Of a DNA stretch of 64,000 bases, positions 27,075 to 35,452 are shown one piece after another; the first letter of the stretch is position 1; each line of letters begins with the position of its first letter. Source of the DNA: Aquimarina sp. ERC-38 (GTDB taxonomy: Bacteria > Bacteroidota > Bacteroidia > Flavobacteriales > Flavobacteriaceae). The translations under genes and the position numbers were made by a program. The stretch is from assembly GCF_026222555.1 (NCBI RefSeq), contig NZ_CP098511.1, forward strand, positions 415,501 to 479,500, read 5' to 3'. Under the pieces are notes generated by a model. That model searched no databases. It saw only the letters and a list, made by a program, of their open reading frames with translations, and had not been told where the DNA came from.

Positions 27075-28313
27075 TTAAGATGAAACCTCCCTTTTTAGCT
27101 CGATAATCGTAATCTCAGGCCAGATACCTACCCGCCCCGGAAAAGCATGAAATCCAAACCCCCGATTAACATTTAGAAATTTATTAACCTCTCTATAAAT
27201 GCCTGCCCACTGTTTGTATACATATTGCACCGGACTCCATTTAATGACTCCGGGAATCTCAATACCAAACTGGAATCCATGCGTATGTCCGCTTAAGGTT
27301 AAATGATAATGTTGCGGATGGTTTTTTACCTCATACTCCCAATGCGAGGGATCATGACTTAGTAAAATCTTAAAATCTTCTTTGTTCACCCCTTGAGAGG
27401 CTACGCCTAAATCACCTGCTTTTTTAAAATTATGCCCCCAGTTTTCCACACCAATAATCGCCAGGCGTTCTCCATCTTTTTCAATAAATCGATTTTGATT
27501 TAATAAAAGGTCAAAATCGATTTTTTTATGAATATCCTTTATGGCCTGAAAGTTTGCATCTTTTGCAGCCTGCGTATCCCAAGTAACGTATTCTCCGTAA
27601 TCATGATTTCCCAACACTGAAAATTTACCAAAAGTTGGGGTTTTAATACGTTTAAACGTATCAATCCAATCATCCATTTCAGAGGCTACGGTATTTACAA
27701 TATCTCCGGTAAACAATATTAAATCTGTTTGTTGTTTGTTGATCAGATCAATGGCATATTCAATCTTTGCGGATTCGTCAAAACTTCCGGAATGAATATC
27801 AGATATTTGGGTCAGTCGAAAACCATCAAAGGCTTTGGGTAAATCTTTAAAATACAGCGTATGGGTAATGGTTTTAAAATTATACTTCCCCCTTACAATG
27901 CCATGAATCAGCCCGACGAATGGTACTGCGGCAATCCCCAAGGCTAATTGACTGATAAATTTTCTACGGTCCGGAATCATTTTTTCCGGAGTTGATCCGT
28001 CCGTAAAGGTGTTGCTTAAATAGGTATATCCGGCAATAGATAAACGTATAATATCCTCGCCAAACATAAAAAGCACTAAAATTAGTTTAGGAACCAGGGT
28101 AACAAATATTAAACCGCTTGCTCTTAGCGTATATTTGGTAGGGCCTACGCTACGGTCATAATTAGCAAATATGTAAATAGAATATCCTATAATACTAACA
28201 GATACCAACACATAAAGCACCTGAATCCAGGTTTGTTTTGTTATTGTTCGAATGGCCTGAAATGCATAAATATCGACAATAGCTACAATAACAATAAGAA
28301 TAATCCAGCGCAT
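27075..28313 (-). CDS. Membrane-anchored metallophosphoesterase (YaeI-like)
   Basis: 412 aa. Four N-terminal TM helices (about 2-22, 33-52, 66-95 and a helix near 120-140) precede a calcineurin-like phosphoesterase domain (about 160-400) with metal ligands in order: DIHSGSFD, GDIVNT, GNHDYG, LSHDP and LSGHTHG. YaeI/LpxH-like relatives cleave phosphodiesters in lipids or nucleotides. The substrate is not determinable. Active-site set is complete. Confidence 0.88.
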   Translation of the reverse strand: MRWIILIVIVAIVDIYAFQAIRTITKQTWIQVLYVLVSVSIIGYSIYIFANYDRSVGPTKYTLRASGLIFVTLVPKLILVLFMFGEDIIRLSIAGYTYLSNTFTDGSTPEKMIPDRRKFISQLALGIAAVPFVGLIHGIVRGKYNFKTITHTLYFKDLPKAFDGFRLTQISDIHSGSFDESAKIEYAIDLINKQQTDLILFTGDIVNTVASEMDDWIDTFKRIKTPTFGKFSVLGNHDYGEYVTWDTQAAKDANFQAIKDIHKKIDFDLLLNQNRFIEKDGERLAIIGVENWGHNFKKAGDLGVASQGVNKEDFKILLSHDPSHWEYEVKNHPQHYHLTLSGHTHGFQFGIEIPGVIKWSPVQYVYKQWAGIYREVNKFLNVNRGFGFHAFPGRVGIWPEITIIELKREVSS

Positions 28314-29079
28314 ACATAAAATTTAGCAACAAAACTATTCTACCCTCATTTAAAAGTAATTAGTTTTTTGTTAAAATTAAAAACCGAACCTTGTAATTTA
28401 GCTCTACCTGACTTTCATAGGTCTATAAATTTATACTTTTAAATATGGGTTATTTATTTTATGGATACGTTTTTTATTCGTAAATTTGTCAAATCATTTG
28501 AAGACTAGTAGTAATCAGATATTGATTTTAAAGATATATAAAGTAATTGATAACATAGTTATCAATTTTATTTTGGGGCGAAATGCCGTCATTCTGACGG
28601 CATTTCTTTGTTTATAAACCTTCCAAAAAAGCTATGCTGATCTTACCTTAAAATATCCCTTCCACTCGGTACAAGTTGGTTTTACTATACCTGTTTTTAA
28701 TAATCACTAAATTACCTGCTAAATTTCTAGTTAACAAAATTTACCAATACTCGATTAAAAAAGCTAAAAGTATAGCAAGCATAGTATAGATGGTTGTGAA
28801 TAAAATAGTTGAGTCAATTTTTGATACACCAACGCTATTATAAACTAAAGCCGTAGACAATTTTATAATACTGATTTTCAATACTATAATGATTAGTCTT
28901 GATTCTTGTTTCTAGAAGCGATAGCGACCTGCCCGTCTGCAGGCGGGTCTTGAATCTTTACCGGATACTAATTATTCTTTACTGAACACTAATCATAAGA
29001 ATTATTAATTTTCAATTCTATTTTACTGTATTCTCACTGATCTTATTTTTATCTTGCATTCCTTATAATCTATTTTCTT
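28314..29079. other. Long intergenic region upstream of polA
   Basis: 766 bp without a credible ORF. It holds a candidate small RNA (28489-28612), a dispersed palindrome at about 28919-28950 (GACCTGCCC...GGCGGGTC) and otherwise AT-rich sequence. The polA promoter was not confidently located. Confidence 0.6.
28481..28612 (+). ncRNA. Candidate small RNA with two perfect hairpins
   Basis: A TAAATTTG -7 box at 28481-28488 predicts a start near 28494. The transcript would contain a perfect 10-bp hairpin (AATTGATAAC-ATA-GTTATCAATT, 28545-28567) and a perfect 11-bp hairpin (AAATGCCGTCA-TTC-TGACGGCATTT, 28581-28605) followed by CTTTGTTT, like an intrinsic terminator. No gene on this strand ends here, so the terminator belongs to an orphan transcript. 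The -33 box is weak (TTA). Confidence 0.5.
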
Positions 29080-31905
29080 ATGTCACAAAAACGCTTGTTT
29101 TTACTGGATGCCTATGCATTGATTTTTAGAGGTTATTACGCGTTAATTAAAAACCCCAGGATCAATTCCAAAGGCTTAGATACTTCTGCTATAATGGGGT
29201 TTGTAAATTCGATGTTTGACGTGATAAAACGAGAAAAGCCGGATCATCTGGCAGTTGCTTTTGATAAAGAAGGCAGCTCGGCAAGAGTAGAAATGTTTGC
29301 GGACTACAAAGCGAATCGTGATGAAACCCCGGAAGCCATCCGTATTGCCATCCCAACCATTCATAAAATCTTGGAAGCCATGCATATCCCTATTATTGAA
29401 GAGGCAGGCGTAGAAGCAGATGACTTAATAGGTACGATTGCTAAACAAGCTGAAAAAGAAGGGTTCCAGGTATTTATGGTTACTCCCGATAAAGATTACG
29501 CACAACTAGTTTCTGAAAATATCTTTATGTATAAACCTGCCCGGATGGGAAATGGCATTGAAATCTGGGGAATCCCAGAAGTGCAAAAAAGGTTTGAAGT
29601 AGAACGCCCTGAGCAGGTTATTGATTACCTCGGAATGATGGGGGATTCGGTTGATAATATTCCCGGATTACCGGGTATCGGTGATAAAACGGCTAAGAAG
29701 TTTATAGCTGCTTACGGTTCTATAGAAGGCTTGTTTGAAAACATCGATCAGTTAAAAGGGAAGATGAGAGAAAAAGTAGCCGCCAATCAGGAGTTAGGAT
29801 TGCTTTCTAAGAAGTTGGCTACCATTATGATCGACTGTGATGTTACTTTTAATGCTAAAAACTACGAACTTTCCAAACCGGATTTCGAACAAGTACAGGT
29901 GTTATTTGAAGAATTGGAATTCCGCCGCTTGCGGGATCAGTTTTTAAAATTATTTTCAGATGAGGATACTTCGGTGACACAGGTCACTTCTACCTCTACC
30001 GCAAAGCAACAGGCGACTACCGCAGGGGCTGGTCAGTTCTCTTTATTTGATACGAATGTGGCAAACGGAGAAGCACCATCCTTTAACAGTCGAAAAACTA
30101 TTGAAAATACACCTCACTTTTATCAGAACATAAGTCAGGGACTGGGATTAGAATTATTTTTAAGTAAGCTTTCTAAACAAAAACAAGTATGTTTTGATAC
30201 GGAAACTACAGGACTGGACGCTCTAACCGCAGAATTAGTTGGAATTGCCTTCTCTTGGGAAGCTCATAAAGGCTACTACTTACCTTTTCCTTCAGAAAAA
30301 GAAGAAGTACAGCAACTGATTGAAAAACTACGTCCGTTTTTTGAAGATGAAGCCAATACTAAAATTGGTCAAAACTTAAAGTACGATATTAAAGTCCTGG
30401 AGAAATATGATGTAGAGGTAAAAGGAACACTCTTCGATACCATGTTGGCACATTATCTGATCAATCCGGATATGCGTCATAATATGGATGTTTTATCCGA
30501 AACCTATCTGGACTACACTCCCGTCTCAATTACTGAACTTATTGGAAAAAAAGGAAAGAACCAAAAATCCTTTAGAGAAGTTCCCGTTGAACAACAAACA
30601 GAATATGCCGTAGAAGATGCGGATATTACTTTTCAATTAGCCAGCTATTTTACCCCCGAATTAAATGAAGCCAATACGTTAAGCCTTTTTAATGACATTG
30701 AAATTCCGTTATTAAGAGTCCTGGCTGCTATGGAATCTGAAGGGATTAATCTCGATGAAGGCTTTTTAAATAGCTTGTCTACGGATCTGGATACGGATAT
30801 TAAAAAATTAGAAACTTCTATCTATGAAACAGCAGGAGAAGAATTTAATATCGGCTCCCCTAAACAATTAGGAACTGTTCTTTTTGACAAATTAAAACTG
30901 GTTGACAAACCAAAGAAAACAAAAACCGGCCAATATTCAACCGCAGAAGATGTACTTTCTTATCTAGCTAAAGACCATACAATCATTCAGGATATTTTGG
31001 ATTACCGCGGATTATCCAAATTAAAAAGCACCTATGTAGATGCCTTACCTAACCAGGTAAATAAAAAAACCGGCAGGGTGCATACGGATTATATGCAAAC
31101 GGTTGCTGCCACCGGGCGATTAAGCTCTAACAATCCTAACTTACAAAATATTCCGATCCGAACTGAAAGGGGTCGGCAAGTTCGTAAAGCTTTTATTCCG
31201 CGAGATGAAAATTATATCTTACTTGCTGCAGATTATTCTCAAATAGAACTTCGGATTATTGCGGCTTTAAGTCAGGAAGAAACCATGATGCAGGCCTTTA
31301 CTAACAACGAAGACATTCATGCTTCCACGGCTTCCCGGGTATTTAACGTTCCACTAGAAGAAGTCACCCGCGAACAACGAAGCAATGCAAAAACGGTAAA
31401 TTTTGGTATCATCTATGGGGTTTCCGCTTTTGGGTTAAGCAATCAGACCAATCTATCCCGAGCGGAGTCTAAAGAATTGATTGACACATATTATAAAACT
31501 TATCCCAAACTACGCCAATATATGAGCGGACAGGTAGATTTTGCCAGGGAACATGGATATGTACAAACGGTTCTGGGCAGAAGACGATATTTAAAAGATA
31601 TTACCTCAGCAAACAATGTTGTCAGGGGAGCCGCCGAACGGAATGCTGTAAATGCCCCGATTCAAGGAAGTGCTGCCGATATTATTAAAATTGCCATGAT
31701 TTCTATTTACAACAAATTAAAAGAAGGTAATTACAAGACAAAAATGCTATTACAAGTGCATGATGAATTGGTTTTTGACGTCCATAAAGATGAACTACAA
31801 GAGGTATCTAAGATGATCCAATACGAAATGGAAAACGCTTACAAATTAGAAGTACCTCTTGATGTTGAACTAGGAACCGGGCAAAATTGGCTGGAGGCGC
31901 ATTAA
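29080..31905 (+). CDS. polA: DNA polymerase I
   Basis: 941 aa, complete three-domain enzyme. 5'-3' exonuclease/flap domain about 1-290 (EEAGVEADDLIGTIAK; GDSVDNIPGLPGIGDKTA). 3'-5' exonuclease about 345-540 with FDTETTGLD (about 372), LKYDIKVL and YAVEDADITF, so proofreading residues are intact. Polymerase domain about 560-941 with motif A LLAADYSQIELR, O-helix RSNAKTVNFGIIYG and motif C LLQVHDELVFD. Roles are Okazaki-fragment processing and excision repair. It is preceded by a long non-coding stretch. Confidence 0.97.
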   Translation: MSQKRLFLLDAYALIFRGYYALIKNPRINSKGLDTSAIMGFVNSMFDVIKREKPDHLAVAFDKEGSSARVEMFADYKANRDETPEAIRIAIPTIHKILEAMHIPIIEEAGVEADDLIGTIAKQAEKEGFQVFMVTPDKDYAQLVSENIFMYKPARMGNGIEIWGIPEVQKRFEVERPEQVIDYLGMMGDSVDNIPGLPGIGDKTAKKFIAAYGSIEGLFENIDQLKGKMREKVAANQELGLLSKKLATIMIDCDVTFNAKNYELSKPDFEQVQVLFEELEFRRLRDQFLKLFSDEDTSVTQVTSTSTAKQQATTAGAGQFSLFDTNVANGEAPSFNSRKTIENTPHFYQNISQGLGLELFLSKLSKQKQVCFDTETTGLDALTAELVGIAFSWEAHKGYYLPFPSEKEEVQQLIEKLRPFFEDEANTKIGQNLKYDIKVLEKYDVEVKGTLFDTMLAHYLINPDMRHNMDVLSETYLDYTPVSITELIGKKGKNQKSFREVPVEQQTEYAVEDADITFQLASYFTPELNEANTLSLFNDIEIPLLRVLAAMESEGINLDEGFLNSLSTDLDTDIKKLETSIYETAGEEFNIGSPKQLGTVLFDKLKLVDKPKKTKTGQYSTAEDVLSYLAKDHTIIQDILDYRGLSKLKSTYVDALPNQVNKKTGRVHTDYMQTVAATGRLSSNNPNLQNIPIRTERGRQVRKAFIPRDENYILLAADYSQIELRIIAALSQEETMMQAFTNNEDIHASTASRVFNVPLEEVTREQRSNAKTVNFGIIYGVSAFGLSNQTNLSRAESKELIDTYYKTYPKLRQYMSGQVDFAREHGYVQTVLGRRRYLKDITSANNVVRGAAERNAVNAPIQGSAADIIKIAMISIYNKLKEGNYKTKMLLQVHDELVFDVHKDELQEVSKMIQYEMENAYKLEVPLDVELGTGQNWLEAH

Positions 31906-31906
31906 A

Positions 31907-32641
31907 TTACCGATATTCTGGGTTTTCAAATGACCAATGGGTACCGGCATCCCAGGCCTCACGTGAATTCCCATAGTTGGAATAGCCTCCAATATTCTTT
32001 AAGGCTAAAGCCAGGTGTAATAAATTATAGGTCATAAAGGTGGTATTTCTATTGGTGAAATCAGAAGTAAAACCTACCGGAGGATTGATTTCTTTATCCT
32101 TCCATTCCGTATCCCCGTAGCTAGGCCCCGGCCCTACTTCACCAATCCAACCGCAATCTGCTTGTGGCGGAATGGAATATCCGACATGCTGTAAGGCATA
32201 GAGTATTCCCATTGCGCAATGTTTTACTCCATCTTCATTTCCGGTAACCATACATCCTCCTACTTTTCCGTAGAAAATATATTGCCCTTTATCGTTTGTC
32301 TTACTGCTCATCGCATACAAACGTTCAATTAATTTTTGAGCTTCAGAGGATTTTTCTCCTAACCAGATCGGCGTACCTATAATGAGAATATCCGCTTTAT
32401 TAATTTTCTGAAATAGTTCCGGCCAATTGTCTTCTGTAAATCCATGCTCAGTCATGTCCGGGTACACCCCGGGAGGTATCTGATGGTCAATAAAACGAAT
32501 GGCTTCAAAGTTTACTTTTTCTTTTTCTAAGATTTGTTGTGAAACCCTCATGAGTCGCTCCGTATGACTTTTATTAGGAGATTTTTTAAGGGTACAGTTT
32601 ATATATACTACGTTAAGGTTACTAAAATCAGGCTTACTCAT
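31907..32641 (-). CDS. Flavodoxin-fold NAD(P)H-dependent oxidoreductase
   Basis: 244 aa. The flavodoxin-like FMN-reductase fold shows as VVYINCTLKKSPNKSHTERL (phosphate loop), KADILIIGTPIWLGEKSSEAQKLIERL (FMN-contact segment with PIW) and KVGGCMVTGNEDGVKHC. The C-terminus (about 165-244) with the GPGPSYGDTEWKD segment is a lid-like extension. Probably reduces quinones or other small electrophiles; substrate unknown. It converges on polA with a 1-nt gap and no terminator between them. Confidence 0.82.
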   Translation of the reverse strand: MSKPDFSNLNVVYINCTLKKSPNKSHTERLMRVSQQILEKEKVNFEAIRFIDHQIPPGVYPDMTEHGFTEDNWPELFQKINKADILIIGTPIWLGEKSSEAQKLIERLYAMSSKTNDKGQYIFYGKVGGCMVTGNEDGVKHCAMGILYALQHVGYSIPPQADCGWIGEVGPGPSYGDTEWKDKEINPPVGFTSDFTNRNTTFMTYNLLHLALALKNIGGYSNYGNSREAWDAGTHWSFENPEYR

Positions 32642-32794
32642 GGATTACTTTTAAATATTTCCTTAAAAGTAACCTAATTGAAATACGATGTTTGTTAGGT
32701 AGCTAACAGTTGAGAGAAAAGATTTTATGGATTGGTTGATAATAGTTATCTTTTCATTTAAGCTTTCTTTATAATAACTTCACAATATTATTAC

Positions 32795-34105
32795 TTATAT
32801 ATCATAAGCTTTTAAAACCTTATCAAAATTTTGAGATTTAATAAAACTTTGTTTCTTTTTATTTACCTGAATAATACTTAAAAAACCTAAATTGACTAGA
32901 ATTCTAAGGTCAGATCTGGCAGTAAAATTAGAAATATTAAATCGAGATTCAATCTCTTTAACACTCAAAATTCTATCTGAATCATCATTTACAATTTTTA
33001 AAATTTGAGCCATTCTATCATTTACATTAGGGATTTTCATAAACTTAGCCGCCTGAAAAACTTCTTTTTGTTTTTGATTTATATATTTTTTCAATGCTTC
33101 GTAAGCCTTCTGCATGGTTTTTATATGATATGTTATAAAGTACCCTAAATCATTTCTATCAAATTCTGTATATAAATATGCTTTCTCATATTGAACTTTA
33201 GTATCTTTTATTATTTTTGATATAGATAAATATTCAGTTAACCAGTATCCATTCCTTAACATGTACCAGTAGAATAAAGCCCTGGCCGTTCTTCCGTTTC
33301 CATCAGTAAAAGGATGAATATAGCCCATCATAAAATGAATTATACAACCCTTTATTATTGGATGCACGAAATTCTTAGGAGAACTATTGAAAAAATTACA
33401 TAAGTCATTTATTAAATTTTCTAATTCACCCTTGGCAGGAGGAGTATGAACTATTTCTCCATTAATATTATTTATAACATGAACATCATTACTACTTCTA
33501 AATTTCCCAACATCTTGCTGATTATCCAAAGTTTTATATGATATCAATTGATGAATATATAAAATTTTTTCTGGGGTGATTTCTTCATTTTTATTTTGAA
33601 CAATATGTTTCATTGTTATGAAATTATTCATAATCATTTGTTCTGATTTATTTTTAGGTTTTTTCCTATCCTGAATCATTTCCCTTGCCTTTTTTCTTGT
33701 AGTCACAGCTCCTTCCATTTGACTACTTGAAATAGCTTCTTCCATGATTGAATTAATTACATATTTTGTTTTGTCAGTTTCAGCAATTCCAATATTACTA
33801 CTTAAGGTTCCGCCGATGTGTAAGTCAAACTGATGCAAAGCTTGTTGCATATAATCAGTTATAAAATAGGTGAAGTCATGGTTTCCAAAAGAAATTGATT
33901 TGGAATATAATAAGCGATGAAATTTAATTGTAAACCATAATTCTTCTTGATTATAATCCTTTGAAATAAATTTATATTTTAACTTATCCCAATAAAGATA
34001 GGAATCTAGTATTTCTTTTAAAATTCCCTTTTGCTGTAGCTTCGTTATAAGTGTAAAATAATTGTTTTTATATTGCTCATTAAACTTTGGTGGGAATTCG
34101 ATCAT
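32795..34105 (-). CDS. Fic-domain protein with self-inhibitory helix and C-terminal wHTH
   Basis: 436 aa. Order: N-terminal helical region; inhibitory helix SSSQMEGA (about 126-133, matching (S/T)xxxE(G/N), class II); Fic core with catalytic HPFTDGNGRTAR (about 263-274, the HxFx(D/E)GNGRxxR consensus intact); C-terminal winged helix (about 370-425, LSVKEIESRFNISNFTARSDLRILVNLGFL). Class II Fic enzymes AMPylate protein targets and are restrained by the Glu. No Phd/FitB-type partner is adjacent. The protein is solitary with a terminator hairpin upstream. Confidence 0.92.
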   Translation of the reverse strand: MIEFPPKFNEQYKNNYFTLITKLQQKGILKEILDSYLYWDKLKYKFISKDYNQEELWFTIKFHRLLYSKSISFGNHDFTYFITDYMQQALHQFDLHIGGTLSSNIGIAETDKTKYVINSIMEEAISSSQMEGAVTTRKKAREMIQDRKKPKNKSEQMIMNNFITMKHIVQNKNEEITPEKILYIHQLISYKTLDNQQDVGKFRSSNDVHVINNINGEIVHTPPAKGELENLINDLCNFFNSSPKNFVHPIIKGCIIHFMMGYIHPFTDGNGRTARALFYWYMLRNGYWLTEYLSISKIIKDTKVQYEKAYLYTEFDRNDLGYFITYHIKTMQKAYEALKKYINQKQKEVFQAAKFMKIPNVNDRMAQILKIVNDDSDRILSVKEIESRFNISNFTARSDLRILVNLGFLSIIQVNKKKQSFIKSQNFDKVLKAYDI

Positions 34106-34131
34106 GATGATAATTTCTACGAAATTAAATA

Positions 34132-34165
34132 AAATAGCGAGATTATCTATAAATCTCGCTATTTT
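34132..34165 (-). terminator. Intrinsic terminator of the serine hydrolase gene
   Basis: A 13-bp stem (AAATAGCGAGATT / AATCTCGCTATTT) with a 7-nt loop, followed on the minus strand by TTTATTT, 50 nt beyond the stop codon at 34218. Confidence 0.8.
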
Positions 34166-34217
34166 TACTTTAAAGTAATATATTTGATGACCAAGTTAAA
34201 ACTTACACATTTATCAT

Positions 34218-35435
34218 TTATCTCCTCGAAGTCAAATCCCTATAAAAATCATAATAATTTAAAAACGTTGGTATCACCGGGCCATTAAATTGATTCGCTC
34301 CGTTAAACAGGATGCAAATAGCAATATTATTTTCAGGATCTACCATTAATTGTCCTTTGTACTGATTGACGTTGCCCCCGTGATATACAATTTTACGTCC
34401 GTGGTAATCCAGTATCCGCCAACCTTTAGCATAATAAGATTTAGTAACCCCTTCCCAAAGATTTACGTAAGAACTGTTCCCTTTAGTCTCCACTTCAGGA
34501 GTAAAAATAACGTTCAAACTTTCCTTTGAAATAATATCCGGTCGATAGCCTAGTAGTGCTTTTAAATACTCTCCCATATCTGTAATAGAAGCATTAATTC
34601 CTCCAGCAGCTACCACATTATAATAATTAGGATGAATAGTAGTTAAGGTATATTTATTAGTATATCGATTCAACTTATGTGGTAAGGCTACGTTCGGATT
34701 TGCAATAATACTTTCATAAGAGGCTGATGCAGTTTTCATTCCCAGAGGATCAAAAAGACGCTTTTGTAACAATTGCCTAAACGTAATCTCCGTTTTGGCT
34801 TCCATAACCTTTTCCATTATAGAAAATACTGCATTTTGATAGGCATAGGTAGTACCTTCTTCGGCTACTGTATTTGCATACCTAAATCCGGCAATAATAT
34901 TATCTAAAGCTAAGCCTTTATGAATCAGTTTTGTATTGGTATATTTATAAAGCCCGGAAGAATGGCTAAGTAAATGCGTAGCTGTAAGCCGATTTGCCTG
35001 CTCCATATTTTTTAAAGTAAAAGAAGGAACCAACTCCCTAATATTTTGATCCCAGGTAAGCAAGCCATTATCTACCAAATTTCCGGCAAGTACTGCCGTA
35101 ACCCCTTTGGATAAACTGGCAATCCGAAAAACCGTATGTACATCTACGGAATCCGTACTTTTTAATTTCTTTACCCCAAAACCTTTTTTATAAATTACCG
35201 TCGAATCTTTAACAATAACCACCGCAGCTCCGGGACATTCTGATATATTAAAACTAGTGGTAAAAAATTTATCGTAATGATCTACAAAAAGCTGTAAAGA
35301 ATCTACTTTCGGCTTTTGAATGCTATCCGAGATTCCTATTTGTATAGTATTTTCTTTAGGTTCTACCGTAGAACAAGAAGCAATCATTCCGGTTAAAAAA
35401 AGCAGGTGACATATCCATTTCATAAAAGCAATCAT
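34218..35435 (-). CDS. Beta-lactamase-family serine hydrolase lipoprotein
   Basis: 405 aa. Lipoprotein signal (LTGMIASC, Cys21). Class C beta-lactamase/DD-peptidase fold with SxxK as SLSK (107-110), the YxN motif YQN (about 200) and the third motif HGG (about 349, replacing KTG). Such periplasmic or surface enzymes hydrolyse peptides or esters; resistance is not implied. A second Met (residue 5) could be the start and would leave the same signal peptide. Confidence 0.85.
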   Translation of the reverse strand: MIAFMKWICHLLFLTGMIASCSTVEPKENTIQIGISDSIQKPKVDSLQLFVDHYDKFFTTSFNISECPGAAVVIVKDSTVIYKKGFGVKKLKSTDSVDVHTVFRIASLSKGVTAVLAGNLVDNGLLTWDQNIRELVPSFTLKNMEQANRLTATHLLSHSSGLYKYTNTKLIHKGLALDNIIAGFRYANTVAEEGTTYAYQNAVFSIMEKVMEAKTEITFRQLLQKRLFDPLGMKTASASYESIIANPNVALPHKLNRYTNKYTLTTIHPNYYNVVAAGGINASITDMGEYLKALLGYRPDIISKESLNVIFTPEVETKGNSSYVNLWEGVTKSYYAKGWRILDYHGRKIVYHGGNVNQYKGQLMVDPENNIAICILFNGANQFNGPVIPTFLNYYDFYRDLTSRR

Positions 35436-35452
35436 TTTTGTAAAAATAGAAG

